From assembly GCA_911728435.2 (NCBI GenBank), contig OU452198.1:6234001-6298000 (forward strand): DNA of 64,000 nt. The letters run 5' to 3'. The position numbers and the translations under genes are program-made. This stretch comes from Apoderus coryli. Lineage: Eukaryota > Arthropoda > Insecta > Coleoptera > Attelabidae. Shown piece after piece: positions 1 through 11,049 of this stretch (position 1 is the first letter of the stretch; every line of letters begins with the position of its first letter). The notes beneath the pieces are model-generated. The model was not told the DNA's origin and did not search any database. It saw nothing but the letters and a program-made list of their open reading frames with translations.

Positions 1-820
1 TCAAGTTGTGGACATCTGTGCGAAACGAAATTCTTCTGTAAAGATATGCAGGCTGTTTAAGTGTAATAATCTTGTGGTATAATGCAGCTCGATGCACATA
101 GCGTCTGGTTTTCATATCCAGCCAGTCTGCACTTTTTAGTTTGTGTGAAACTGGCCGTCCTTTTCTAATGCCATAAATAAAACGTAAGCAATACTTCTGT
201 ATCTTTTGTACACGATGTGCTGTACGAGCTGTAAGGCACGGACCATAGACAGTGTCGCATTGATTGAAATTCGACAGTACAATGGAATCACATAATATGG
301 TTTTAAGCTTAATGTTAAGGATGTGCCGTGAATTGTACAACAACTTTAGATTCCCCACAGCTTTCTTTATGCACTCCGACATATGCCCATCGAACCTCAA
401 GCGACTATCCATAATCAAGCCCAAATTCCTCGCCTCAGACTTAAGCGACAATACCGTGCCTTCAATTTTGACCATAACGCTATCACTCAATCTCCGAACA
501 TCAACTGGCCTTCCGAACAACATTGAGACGCATTTACTCGGGTTAAGTACCAAACCATGTTTTAATGAAATTCTATCTAAGATTTCTAAGTCATCATTAA
601 CAATCCGGCAACCAGAATCAATAAAATTTGGGTTGAAAGAGTAGAGAAGCTGCGTGTCATCCGCATACATCTTCATTGAACAATTCTTAATAAACCTAGG
701 AAATTGTGACGTGTAGAGACTGTACAAAATAGGTCCAAGGATAGATCCCTGTGGCACACCCCTAGAAATTCTTAATGTAGAAGAGATATGACCATTTAGT
801 AATATTATTATAATTCCCTT
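1..820 (-). pseudogene. LINE reverse transcriptase fragment, runs off left edge
   Basis: Read on the minus strand from about 820 down to 1, this stretch is open with no stop and carries the reverse transcriptase palm motifs GVPQGSILGP (near 745) and MYADDTQLLYS (near 660). The characteristic LINE tail follows: a primer-grip-like stretch, then a thumb region with motifs such as RVQKIQKYCLRFIYG. It is the C-terminal half of a CR1/Jockey-like non-LTR polyprotein. The N-terminal endonuclease and fingers are missing, so the copy is 5'-truncated near 820. The 3' end lies outside the window. It lies upstream of the Kdm2 terminal exon, in antisense, and so presumably sits in a Kdm2 intron. The absence of stops over about 800 bp suggests a recent insertion. 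The exact clade is uncertain. Confidence 0.85.
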
Positions 821-827
821 TCCATTT

Positions 828-1085
828 TTGCTCTCGGTGAAGTTAAGCGTGCCTATGCATAGATTGGCGCCTAGTTGCTGGATTGTAGGTGAAAATCCAA
901 TATTCTTCAATCTTATTACTCGTTCCAACAAGTTAGCTGATGATCAGCTCGAATTACCGATTTTTTCATCTATTTTTGATGTTCAAGCTCGTGAATTATC
1001 TTCAATCGCTGATCTACTATCTTGGAAACTTAATCCAGCGGGTTTTCCAAGTTATTTGGTCTGGTTTCAAAAATATCGAACTTGA
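828..1085 (+). other. unrecognised open stretch of 85 codons
   Basis: An open frame with mixed amino-acid composition (for example LADDQLELPIF and WKLNPAGFPSYLVW) begins where the LINE fragment ends. I do not recognise it. It could be a remnant of another mobile element or a chance frame. No splice signals convincingly connect it to the Kdm2 exon, and it is not part of any known Kdm2 domain. Confidence 0.12.
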
Positions 1086-1420
1086 AAGTTAGGCGAAATT
1101 TTCATTGCTGGAAAGCAATTGTCCAGTAAATTATTTTATTTGTTAAATAATGTAACGTATTTCGTGGTTCATTGTGTGAAATAATAACGCTCTTTAATTA
1201 AAACTAATTTATTTACACTTAATAACTAAACACTTAAACAAACTAATAACATTAATGCACTATATGACTGTATTTATTTGTATTTGTGTAACACGGTTCT
1301 CAACTATCGGCTGTTCACTTCATCAATGCCTCTGTTACGTTGCCTATATATATGGTTGGCCTTCCTTCTCAAACAGTTCCAGTGAATAGTCGTTTATTCT
1401 ACAACATTCTGGCGCGCGTA

Positions 1421-1620
1421 TGTCCATTCTAGATCCATACGGTAAGCGAGGCACATCCTACCAAACTAACACAGCGCTGCCCCGGACGAGGTATAGCTTA
1501 CTAAATTTGTACCGAGTCGCCTCCCATTTGGTTGATTCGCAAGCTTCGAGAATATATCACCTGATTACTATATTATAGCCAACGCGGTGTTGCCGGATGT
1601 ATTTATTTCTCTCTAAGCGT
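1421..1620. repeat. unclassified repeat, copy 1
   Basis: This block, with the sub-sequences ACACAGCGCTGCCCCGGACG and CCAACGCGGTGTTGCCGGAT, recurs at 12073-12148 plus 13443-13580, where a hAT-type element splits it. The two copies are collinear and in the same orientation. No coding potential is seen. Its class is unknown. It lies in the Kdm2 intron, about 160 bp before the splice acceptor. Confidence 0.75.
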
Positions 1621-1784
1621 TGGGGACGTTTTTATATTCGTCCCAATAAGTTTTATATTTTTGTGTAAGATATTTTTAATTTTTGGTATAGAATTTAAGC
1701 AAATACCTAACTCTTAAAATAAAATATGCGATATTTTTATCTTTGAGTGTTATACAGTGTTAATGTATATTTATTTACTTTTAG

Positions 1785-3131
1785 GTGTGCTACGAAATAG
1801 CTCATCCAATATGCGTGCAACGTCTCTGCCATGAATTTACTGGTTACATCAATGAAGACATGCCAAATTCGTGGGAGTGTCCAATGTGTTGCAAACTAGG
1901 CAAAAACACAGACTACCGACCGAGACATTTCCGTGCGCGTCAAAAATCGTCGGAAATACGCAGAGTATCAATCGGGTCGGACGCTTCAAGCGCATTCGAA
2001 CAGCCGAATAATGTTAAATCATCGCAAGACCATAATAACAGTAACAACGCGAATACCGATTCGGGGAGTGAAAACGACCAAAAATCATTTGAAAAGGACC
2101 CATTACCGATTAAGAAACGGCGATCAAGTGACTGTGGGGAGATCGAAACCAAAGCTGCACCACCAATGGATGCACCGCCACGCAAAACTGCCTTTAGAAT
2201 GCAATTAGCGCAACAAATTGCTAGTAATTCAACAAAACCACATAAGAAACCTATGGTTGTCGTCCGGCCGGCACCTATCAATATGTCAAACCCGTTAGCA
2301 GCTAGCAATCTATCCCTAGATAAACGTTGTATGTTGTGCGTATTTAAATATCTGTCACCTAAAGACCTATTAAGTTGTGCGTTAGTGTGTAAAACGTGGG
2401 CCACATTGGCTATCGATCCATCGTTGTGGAAACGCATGGTGTTTACACGACGTCACATATCCAGTACGATGTTAAAAGGTATTGTTCGGCGACAGCCTCA
2501 AAATCTTTCTTTGGACTGGTGTCGTATTAATCACTTCCAATTACCATGGTTGATACAGCGATTAAACAGCTTAAGACAGTTAAGTGTTGTGAGTATTGAC
2601 GTTAAAAGCGCTATTTCATTACGGACAAACCATTCAGCGATACTCCAACTACTCGATCTCAGTTTCATTTCCGATTTTAATGATTCAGCATTACGTGATA
2701 TAATTGGACCAAATAACGATTCCCGAAGCGGATTAGCTGGTGATAAAATCCGTTTCAGGAATTTAAAGACTCTACGATTAGCTGGTACGGATATTACCGA
2801 TATTGCGATGCGATACGTCACGCAATATCTTCCGAATCTGACGCATTTAAGTGTAAGCATGTGCGCGCGCATTTCGGACGCGGGCATCGCGCAACTCACT
2901 ACGAAACCGGCGAATACTGTTACGAACCTGGTGAGTCTCGATTTGAGCCATGCCAAACTAGTGACGGAATCGTGTTTAGATAATTTAGCCAAATGTGTAA
3001 AATTAGTGAGATTGGATTGTAGGCATGCGCTGCAGATATCCACGCAAGCGCTGATTAAGTTTGCGGCGAAAAGTGAACATAATCTACAAGTGAGGGATAT
3101 TAAATTGGTTGATGTTAGGCAGGGCACGTGA
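1785..3131 (+). CDS. Kdm2: Kdm2 (JHDM1/FBXL10-11) histone demethylase, terminal exon
   Basis: This is the last coding exon of the lysine demethylase KDM2, a nuclear enzyme that removes methyl groups from histone H3 and recruits SCF/Polycomb partners. An acceptor, TTTACTTTTAG, ends at 1784, and the exon opens in frame with the end of a PHD zinc finger (NEDMPNSWECPMCC, residues about 23-36 of the exon). A low-complexity Ser/Asn linker follows (about 50-100). Next come the conserved stretch KPMVVVRPAP (155-164) and an F-box (about 175-220; CMLCVFKYLSPKDLLSCALV). Leucine-rich repeats run to the end (about 236-440; LKTLRLAGTDITDIAM, LVSLDLSHAKL), and the stop is at 3129-3131. The JmjC and CXXC domains must be encoded upstream of the window. 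The first codon shown is not a start. The uninterrupted frame, intact motifs and upstream acceptor argue for a live gene rather than a retrocopy. Confidence 0.9.
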   Translation: MCYEIAHPICVQRLCHEFTGYINEDMPNSWECPMCCKLGKNTDYRPRHFRARQKSSEIRRVSIGSDASSAFEQPNNVKSSQDHNNSNNANTDSGSENDQKSFEKDPLPIKKRRSSDCGEIETKAAPPMDAPPRKTAFRMQLAQQIASNSTKPHKKPMVVVRPAPINMSNPLAASNLSLDKRCMLCVFKYLSPKDLLSCALVCKTWATLAIDPSLWKRMVFTRRHISSTMLKGIVRRQPQNLSLDWCRINHFQLPWLIQRLNSLRQLSVVSIDVKSAISLRTNHSAILQLLDLSFISDFNDSALRDIIGPNNDSRSGLAGDKIRFRNLKTLRLAGTDITDIAMRYVTQYLPNLTHLSVSMCARISDAGIAQLTTKPANTVTNLVSLDLSHAKLVTESCLDNLAKCVKLVRLDCRHALQISTQALIKFAAKSEHNLQVRDIKLVDVRQGT

Positions 3132-3240
3132 GATGTTGATAATGAAATAATTTAAAACGAGTGAAAGTGTAGTCAAAAAAAAAGAAAAAGATGATTAGGA
3201 AAATGTATTTTTTCAAATAAATTACAAAAATGTGAATTTA
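3132..3240 (+). terminator. Kdm2 3' UTR with polyadenylation signal
   Basis: A canonical AATAAA lies at 3216-3221, 85 bp after the Kdm2 stop, in A-rich sequence. This would give a very short 3' UTR. There are further AT-rich candidates downstream, so longer isoforms are possible. Confidence 0.6.
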
Positions 3241-3651
3241 TATTATGTGTATATTTATCATAATTAAGTATGAGTGATAGATAATAATTATTCATTTGCA
3301 ACTATGGGAAATTTGGTAAATGTGATAAATTAGAAAATTACATCGAGTAAATTTCGTATTACCTAAGAAAAGGACACCTGAAGCGGCACTCTGTAATATA
3401 AATTTTAAGGAAAGGTATAAAGAATAAGCGATAAGGATTGCTATTACTTAATTATCGGTGCTCTATAAGCGAATCTTTATAGCATCAGCAATAGTTTGGC
3501 ATGTTTCGTGTATCTCAATCGCATAGAAAAAGCACTACTAAGAGTCTGGAAAACATAGGCAAATTTGCCTATAGCCCAAAATAGGAGAAGATATTTGGTT
3601 GACAATTGACATTAACCTCACATTTTATTTGTTTATTCTATTTTCTGCTTA

Positions 3652-4118
3652 ACTGGTGATTTATAAACTTAACGTTTGCGTCCGCCGTTGTCGTTTGCCG
3701 TTACAGTTCTACATCGTGATTTATAAACTATGCAACGGTTGTCTCAACTCATAACCTATAATTATTTTATTTACTTTCGGTTCTTATTATTTATTACTAA
3801 TATGTAATATCATAAATATAGACATGGATTATTTAATCAGGACAGGGAGCAAATAACAATTGGGGTAAATAATAATTTTAATTTACGAGACCATATGATT
3901 TCTCTCAAATTTGACACATGACAATTTATTGCGTTTCTATTGGTTGTGTTGCCAGCGGCCGACGGAAAAAGATAAACTTGAATTATGTTGAACGGCGGGC
4001 GACGCAAACGGTGACAGAAAACGGCAGTTTATAAAAAAAAGTACGCAACTTACGTATGGTGAAATCGGACGGTGGACGGCAGCGCAGAACGCAAACGGAA
4101 AGTTTATAAATCACCAGT
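3652..4118. mobile_element. small non-autonomous TIR element (MITE), 467 bp
   Basis: The termini are inverted copies starting ACTGGTGATTTATAAACTT, with about 30 bp of match including the following CGTTTGCGT. A TA dinucleotide flanks each side (3650-3651 and 4119-4120), consistent with a 2-bp target duplication. Further degenerate copies of the subterminal GATTTATAAACT and ACGCAAACGG words occur inside. There is no coding capacity. The superfamily (Tc1/mariner-like or ISL2EU-like) cannot be fixed from the ends alone. Confidence 0.75.
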
Positions 4119-4144
4119 TATAGTGTCACAACCGACTTTAATTA

Positions 4145-4600
4145 TTAGCAAGCCGTGCTCACACACTTGGCAACGTCGTTAATTTTGTGTTTTAATTGCT
4201 TTATCAACTCACAAAAGCTTACAGCAAGGTCTTCATTCAAAAACTTCTCAATATTTCTTTCTTCTCTATTCCTTTTTTTCAGGGTCTGTCCTTTTTTTGA
4301 CAGGATCGAACGATAGATACTTGGGCAAATTGTCAAATGTTTTTGGCACTGCACGATCGGTTAATTTAGGATATTTTAATAAACTTTTTTAGTCTCACCC
4401 GATGGTAGATTGAATTCATGAAAACCAATAATAGCCATGAAAATGTTTGGCAAACACAGCACTACTTTTAGAGGGTCTATAGGAATGGCTTTTAACCAAT
4501 CACTGAGTCTTTTTTGGACTTTTGGGAAAGAAAATGTTGACACTGTATCATTGTTGTTTTTTTTAAAGTTATAATTTGTCTTGCAACCAAGTATGCATCT
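4145..4600 (-). pseudogene. THAP-domain gene fragment with frameshifts
   Basis: After an acceptor-like TTTTTTTTAG ending near 4601 (minus strand), the reading CILGCKTNY...STFSFPK...LSDWLKAIP matches the first half of a THAP zinc finger (C-x3-C, FP, W). The expected VCxxHF follows in a shifted frame. Further downstream, in another frame, PKLTDRAVPKTFDNLPKYLS matches the basic/proline segment that follows many insect THAP domains. At least two frameshifts and several stops (4200-4280) break the copy. It is probably a decayed THAP gene or a P-element-like transposase remnant. Confidence 0.6.
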
Positions 4601-4619
4601 AAAAAAAAGAATCACCTAA

Positions 4620-5700
4620 ATAAACTACAAAATTTTAATATGTATTCTTAAAGTAAAAAATTACCCTTACAGTCTCTTTTTGGCTTAATTACATTACAAA
4701 TGATTAACAGGGTACTGTATAAAATGTTATTATATATTTACACAAATATATTTAGTACAAAATGAGAATAAGCTGGAACAAAGACAAATTTCACAATATA
4801 AACAGCTGATTCTTAATCAGAGTACCAAGCGTTGTTGCCAATTTGTGTGGCTTGTTAACGAACGAACTGCGGTATGAATCGTTTTTTGACCTCGTGATGA
4901 CGTGAGGAAATGATTCTATCATTTATTTATTAGATACACTAATATTATTACTATGCTGTAGGCAAATACAATTATCAGTCTCTAATTAATAATTTTACAG
5001 TGCTTGGTACTTAGGTAGCATTATTCATTTTGCAAATTTTAATCCCAACCAAGTACCTATATTACATAAAAAATATCACCTGAAAATCAAAATACAAACA
5101 ACCATAACCCAACCCTTTCATTGTCATTGAAAGGAGAACAAAGATAAAAAACTCACGCACGCATTGAATAGGATAAGACAGAACCATAATAGAAAGACCT
5201 TTTAAGGTGTCGCTATCATTAGCTTCTCTATTGCCCCTTCGGTCATCTTCAGCTAGATACGCAAAATACCGAACCTGTTACAGAGTACGAAATAGCAAAG
5301 CGAAGGGAATCTTTCTCGCTATTTTGTTATAGAATGCCGCTCTTGTTCTCTTAGACCTTTTCCGTTGAGGCTTTTTCTAAATTCTAATTAGTTTATCAGA
5401 TCAGTCATACTTTTGTACCAAATCCGTTCTCTTGTAATCGTGTATACAGGGAGATGGAATGTGACATTTGCTTATTTACATCTACAATAAACCAAATCTA
5501 TTTTCGGTGAACAAAAATCTGGAAACCAATTGCTTCTCGATATGACAGTATAATACCTGCTTGTATAACAACGTCGTTAACTTGATCAAATCGGTAGACA
5601 CAGAACCCGGTGTAACAGATGTATAAAGTAATTTCTCTTTAGTAAATCTATCAATCTACTCCGTGTTCCCGCTTTCGACGTTAATTGTCGCAATATATTA
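4620..5700. other. AT-rich intergenic stretch, no gene seen
   Basis: No frame on either strand shows recognisable domains, and no tandem repeat or terminal inverted repeat was found. A lone TATACAGGGAG near 5444 resembles the dispersed CAGGGTG word found elsewhere in the window. Confidence 0.5.
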
Positions 5701-5702
5701 GT

Positions 5703-6196
5703 ATATTGTAATAGGAAATAAAACGTCAAACTCCACGAAATCAATTTAATATACTACACTTAATGTGTTAGGTCGATTAAACTACCAAACATGTTTCGAA
5801 GCTCACTAGCTTCATCATCAGTGCCAAAATTTGTAGAGAAATTGTATTTTTGAAAGTATTACATCATTAGGAGTATTTTAAGAGTAATGTGTTGAAGTCA
5901 TTCCGAGGAGAAATATTATTAAAATGTTAATGATAATGAAATTAAATTATAATATTACATTCATTATCATTAACAATTTAATAATATTTTTCCTCGGAAT
6001 GACTTCAACACATTACTCTTAAAATACTCCTAATGATGTAATACTTTCAAAAATACAATTTCTCTACAAATTTTGCCACTGATGATGAAGCTAGTGAGCT
6101 TCGAAACATGTTTGGTAGTTTAATCGACCTAACACATTAAGTGTAGTGTATTACATTCATTTCGTGGAGTTTGACGTTTTATTTCCTATTACAATA
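5703..6196. repeat. foldback element: about 238-bp inverted arms, hammerhead-like motif on each
   Basis: Left arm 5703-5940 and right arm 5958-6196 are near-perfect reverse complements around a spacer of less than 20 bp. Reading outward, each arm ends in GTGGAGTTTGACGTTTTATT, a word that recurs with variation near 15233 and 48895. About 80-110 bp inside each end is a CTGATGA-stem-GAAAC motif (minus strand 5793-5821, plus strand 6079-6107). High arm identity implies recent formation or strong homogenisation. The ends may derive from Penelope-like terminal repeats, which are known to carry hammerhead motifs. That link is an inference. Confidence 0.85.
6074..6117 (+). ncRNA. hammerhead-ribozyme-like motif (best copy)
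   Basis: The order of core elements is that of a hammerhead. Stem I 5' strand TGCCA is at 6074-6078 and CTGATGA at 6079-6085. One unpaired T is followed by helix II GAAGC/GCTTC with a 6-nt loop (6087-6102). GAA is at 6103-6105, and the self-complementary ACATGT (6106-6111) could act as helix III in a dimer. A U follows as the position-17 nucleotide, then TGGTA (6113-6117), which pairs with the stem I 5' strand. The extra nucleotide before helix II departs from the canonical fold and could impair activity. The mirror copy at 5793-5821 (minus) keeps the core but has one stem I mismatch. Confidence 0.5.
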
Positions 6197-6199
6197 CAT

Positions 6200-7685
6200 T
6201 CACTCCACTTAAGAATGGACTACTTCTTTAAAATATTAGTATATATTTATGTATATGGTACATATTCTCTGTGGAAAATCGGTGTCGTTGGCACTGCAAT
6301 AAATGCTATGTGCTCTGATTTAATGTTAGTAAATACAAAAAATCTTGACAAATTATGGAAACACGAAATTTTTTCACACTTTACAAATTATTATTTTGCC
6401 GTAGAGGTGCACATATTTTTTTCATTTTTGGATACATGGCAGATATTACAAAGATATTTCTATAAATATTATTAAATTATTATAATAATGGCTGTCGCCA
6501 ATGAGCGTTCTATACATCTTATAAATATGTAGCGTTGATAAAAACACCGACTCCATGTAAATTTTGTTTGAAGAGCTACGATAGTAGTGGCTCGGAACCT
6601 TAGGTAAATGAATAAAAGAAACAAATAGAAATTATAAAAGCGCGAAAAACATGTCAGATACTTGTAAATACATACCTTCAATTTGCATAGATACATTATG
6701 TAATGCTTGAGCATTCAAGATACAATTTCAAGAATCTCTGGCGGTATTATGTTACTGTCGTCCATAGCAGATATTACAAAATTTTAATGTGTTAAGGCGG
6801 ATTTAGCCAACGTGTTTGTATAACACACAAATTCCAGCGAATAAGTTTTAGTCCTAATTTTTGATACAGATTTAGTGTATAATGCATAACAAAAGCATAT
6901 AAAAGTCATAAGAACATTTGTTTTTATGTGTTATTCTAACGATCTAAGCTTATGTTACTTTTCTTTTTATCGGTGTTTCATAAAAAATTGTTTCAATAAA
7001 AACATACGAGTACTTTTTATAGCCTACAATTCCAAAAACAACAACTACGCCTGCGCATACATCCAATCGTCGTAATCACAATCATAAAAGTTAAAATAAT
7101 TGAAGATTCAGAGTTATGACTATGCATTACAACTTGTAACTCTAAACCATTGGCCTTAAATGATGAACATTGTCTGTATTGACGATATGCTAAATCTTTA
7201 AACACTTCAAGATTATTTTTTAAACGTAATTTAAATAAGGACAGAATTAGCTAATTTAACACATTTACTAAACTGAACTATAAGAAAACTGAAAAAATAA
7301 ATGACTTTTATACAAAATTTTTATCTTTTAACGTTTTGTTAATATGTAGTTGTTGATTAAAAATTATATATTGTGATTTCATTAATTTTATCCGGTCATA
7401 ATCTGATCTTCATGATTGTATTTTGTGCAATTATTGTTAGTTTTATCATATAGAAATTTCTTTTTTTTTTTAAAGAAAAATGTTTAATACATATTTAAGT
7501 GAGAATGCCCCTGAAATCAAATATCAATAACTGTATTAAATTCTTTTGTATACTTAATTAAATTAATTGAATCAACATGTTGAGAGTTTTTATTATTATA
7601 CGTTTTTGCACATTTTATTCTAGTGTGATGTTGTGGGAATAAAGTCAATAGTCATTGTGTTAAGAGAGGAGATAGTGGTATGATG
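6200..7685. other. no gene recognised; tail of foldback family then AT-rich DNA
   Basis: The open frame at 6146-6475 (109 codons) overlaps the outer end of the foldback element, has a hydrophobic, AT-driven composition and resembles no known family. The corresponding position after the motif at 48649-48861 also shows an open stretch starting near a conserved ATGGACTA(C/T)TT word. The shared sequence is therefore part of the repeat. Nothing else is supported to 7685. Confidence 0.4.
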
Positions 7686-9007
7686 TACGAGGCATGTTTT
7701 TTAAGTAAGTACCGTTTTGGAATTAAAAAAAGACGTGCAAATATATCGCAATAATTTTATTTTTACATGAAAGCCTGTGCCTTAATCTACTTTTCTACAT
7801 AATTTCCGTGAATATTGAGGCACTTGTCATAACGTGGCACCAGTTTTTGAATATCCTCCTCATAAAATTCTGCCGCCTGACTTGTTAACCACTGTATCAC
7901 AAATGTTTTGACTTCGTTATCGTCTTGAAGACGCTGCCCACCCAGGTGTTTCTTCAAGTGCAGGAACAAATGGTAGTCGCTGGGCGCCAGATCAGGGCTG
8001 TATGGAGGATGATCTAGAGTTTCCCATTTAAAAGATTTGATGAGATCTTTGGTCCGATTAGCTATATGTGGACGGGCATTGTCATGCAGCAAAACGATAC
8101 CCTTACTCAACTTGCCACGTCTTTTGTTCTGGATTGCACGACGCAGATTGTTCAATGTCTCACAATAAGACGCTGCATTGATTGTCTCATTACGAGGCAG
8201 AAACTCCACTAGCAATACTCCTTTTCTCTCCCAAAAAACTGTGCACATGATTTTCCGGGCAGAAGTTGTTTGCTTAAACTTCACTCTTTTGGGTGATGAT
8301 GAATGTCGCCATTCAATGGATTGTTGTTACGATTCTGGTGTGACGTAGGCCACCCATGTTTCGTCACCAATAACAATTTGGTCTAAAAAATCTTCACCTT
8401 CATTGTGGTACCGCTCAAGGAAAGTCAATGCACTGCCTAAACGTTGGGTTTTGTGCAAATCCGTCAACATTTTTGGACCCAACGTGAACACAATTTCCGG
8501 TAATTCAAGTTCTCGGTCACAATGTACGAGAATATTGAGCAAAGCAGTCGCACATTGATGAAATTGTAAAGCGTCTGTTTTCTCTCACCTTTTCCTCCAC
8601 TTTCTGCACCAAATTTTCATTAACGACCGAAGGACGCCCACTCCGTTCTTCATCATGCACATTTGTGCGGCCATCTTTAAATGCTCTCACCCATTTCCTT
8701 ACCATTCCATCACTCATAATGTTTTGTCCGTAAACTTCACAGATCTCACGATGAATATCGATCGGTTTTACGCCTTTAGCACTAAGAAATCGTATAACAG
8801 CCCGTACTTCACAATCGGCGGGACTCACGATTGTCGGAGGCATCTTAAACACTCAGTAAACAACGTATACAATGAGGAATCAGACTGTAATGGCGTCAGT
8901 GCGTAGACAAGAGATGTAGGTAACCAGCACGCATGCGCGGAACGCCGACCGTAGCGCTGTAGCGGCGGAATCGCAAAACGGTACTTACTAAAAAAACGTG
9001 CCTCGTA
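7686..9007 (-). mobile_element. mariner element with both termini, about 1.32 kb
   Basis: The left terminus CGAGGCATGTTTTTTAAGTA (from 7688) and the right terminus (to 9005) are inverted copies of about 30 bp, extending to AAGTACCGTTTTG. Each is bounded by a TA (7686-7687 and 9006-9007), the hallmark mariner target duplication. The length matches complete mariners. The transposase lies on the minus strand between them. Confidence 0.92.
7787..8852 (-). pseudogene. mariner transposase (DD34D), three lesions
   Basis: Reading from 8852 down: an N-terminal helix-turn-helix region (IVSPADCEVRAVIRFL, VRKWVRAFKDGR, SGRPS), then GDETWVAYVTPES with the first catalytic Asp, LLHDNARPH with the second, and PYSPDLAPSDYHLF with the third. 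There are 34 residues between the second and third Asp, which is the mariner signature. The protein ends in LNIHGNYVEK. The frame is broken by two single-base shifts near 8530 and 8470 and by one in-frame stop after VTPES, near 8330. All three catalytic residues survive, so decay is recent, but this copy cannot encode a full enzyme. Confidence 0.92.
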
Positions 9008-9356
9008 TATGTCGCACACACTTGTAATTGTCCATTTTCTGAACTGGACGTCCAATTACAGCGTAAATTCGATAAAATTTGAAGGAAATTTTTTTCGGGA
9101 GAACCGCTCACCAATGTCACTTTTGGTGTTAAGTTGCCGTTTTTTTACGTAACAGAATATATACAGATACAGTAGATAAACGTAATTGCATATGATAACA
9201 AGACTGAGTGAGCAGGCAATATGCCCGGTGAAACAAAGTTCACACACGATGGCCGGACAAGAAGTAACAACTCCATCACATCCTATTGGCAACACTAGAT
9301 ACGCCCGAATTCCCTGGCGGGAGGCTTTAGCTTTATTTATGGATTACTTGTGTCAT

Positions 9357-9480
9357 AAAGTAACAAGACTTTTAGTTATGTTGGAAATTTGCTTCACAGT
9401 ACCAAGCTTTCACCAGACGTGATCTACAACTGATCAGTGGTGATCGGCAGGCATGTTACTTTATGTAACAAGCAATTCGT
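9357..9480. repeat. dispersed repeat, copy 1 (partner at 11783-11935)
   Basis: AAAGTAACAAGACTTTTAGT and TCAGTGGTGATCGGCAGG recur in the same order at 11783-11935. CTTGTTACATAAAGTAACAAG is itself nearly palindromic, and copy 1 also ends in the inverse word CATGTTACTTTATGTAACAAG. The two copies flank about 2.3 kb that contains a decayed transposase, so they may mark ends of related elements. Confidence 0.7.
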
Positions 9481-9484
9481 AGTT

Positions 9485-10510
9485 ACATATGTTTTTCTCA
9501 TGGTCTTTTGGTACTTACGAGTTTATGGAAGCAAAAATATAAAACTGCAAACAGATAACTTTCAATATTTTATTAATTTTCAATAACACAGCGTTTCAGT
9601 TTATAAGGATCAAATATTTATCAACATATTCTACGTCTCAAAATATATGAAAATGTTTAAATGAACATGGATTGAATAAAGCTTTTTCTTATTAATTCCC
9701 AAAGTATTTTTTGATACATTTATCAAATTTCTGATATTCGCAATCGAAAATTAGTTAAAAAAAATATATATTAGAGAACCCGTACTTTTTTGCAATGTTT
9801 ATATTTACAATAAGAAAAACCTTGGTATTTTGCAGGCTTTTTAAAAACCCTTGTTAATATTTTATTTTTGGTTTCTCTTCAAAAAATTTTGATTATAAAA
9901 ATATATCTTCAGGATACTATTTTTAATACCCCATATCTGCATATTCGAATCATGTTTTTCGCCATATTTTGAAACTGAATATTTTAGTTTGATCCTTAAA
10001 TTTTGAATCACAGTGATACAATATATTATAATTCCTTCCGTTAACAATATACATATAAAATAATTTAATATGAGAAAATAATATACAAGAAACTAATTTC
10101 ATTATTTAATAATCAATTAAAATCAAGATTTTTAATCTCTTTTACAATAAATACGAAGCATATAACATCTGTAAAATAATTATTATAAATAATAAAAATG
10201 TATATTTCCTTAAATATTTGTCAAAACGTAGTGGGCACAATGCACAGGCAGTAGGTATGTTAAATCACAAAATCTGAAAATAGTTACTTTTATTGCAACG
10301 ACCAAAAGTTTACATTGACAAGCACAAAATTACGCATGCATTGCTGCAAGTTTCAAGAATGTAATTTTATACAAACAAACAAATTAAATGCCAAAATTGC
10401 CTTCTGGTACCATATTGAGATAATTTTTTTAAATGTAGCTTGACTCATGGGCAACAGGTTTGACATATAGTTGATTTTAAACAATTGGTTCTAATGTCAT
10501 ATACAGAGGT
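9485..10510. other. AT-rich stretch, nothing recognised
   Basis: No coding motifs, terminal repeats or RNA genes were seen on either strand. Confidence 0.4.
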
Positions 10511-10623
10511 AAAGGAAAGTAATGTTTTTTTTTTGTTCAAAATTGATTGAACCGATATGGGAGCTAGTGTTATATATAATAATAAAACAAAATCCAAATC
10601 TCACAGTATTTTATTTTCTTGTG

Positions 10624-10656
10624 ACCGATTTCGACCTTTACCTAGGTCTTCTTCAG
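10624..10656 (-). ncRNA. hammerhead-like motif
   Basis: On the minus strand CTGAAGA is followed by one unpaired A, then helix II GACCT/AGGTC (5 bp, perfect), GAAA, and ATCGGT, which is self-complementary with wobble pairs. A C follows at the position-17 site. Stem I pairing is weak here. The motif has the same layout as the copies at 6079, 29283 and 53821 although the stem sequences differ. Confidence 0.4.
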
Positions 10657-11049
10657 GCACAGGAGAAAGAGACAACTTCAGAAAGTTCTTCAGCTAGACA
10701 AACAATAATCACACCTATACATTAAAAACTGTTGTATAAACAGAAGACAAAGTAAAAACACCTAAATTAATAATAAAACTAATTCTGATCTACTCTTGTT
10801 GATTGATGTCACTTTTGACAGCAATATCAATTTGCAAGTTTGTTACAATCGAACATACGACAGTGAACATTGCCGTTATAACTAATATTAATGTCACACA
10901 CATGTGTTCAAAAAGTTACGATTTGTTGAGTAAACTATATACACAAAAGATGAAAGAATTCAATTGGTAACAGCATCAAACTCGATTGAGTTCACGCAAT
11001 ATGTTTGGCGCCTTGTACCCTAAGCGGCCAATTCCTAGTACGACCACTA

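Noticed and set aside
264..644. 126-codon open frame on plus
   Set aside because: It is the antisense shadow of the LINE reverse transcriptase read on minus, which has the YADD box.
1940..3127. Long minus-strand open frames (165 and 198 codons)
   Set aside because: Shadows of the Kdm2 exon. The plus-strand frame has F-box and LRR motifs and a proper acceptor.
6146..6475. 109-codon frame after the palindrome
   Set aside because: Starts inside the foldback arm, is AT-driven and hydrophobic, and has no recognised domain.
9186..9422. 78-codon plus-strand frame
   Set aside because: Overlaps a dispersed repeat and shows no domain.
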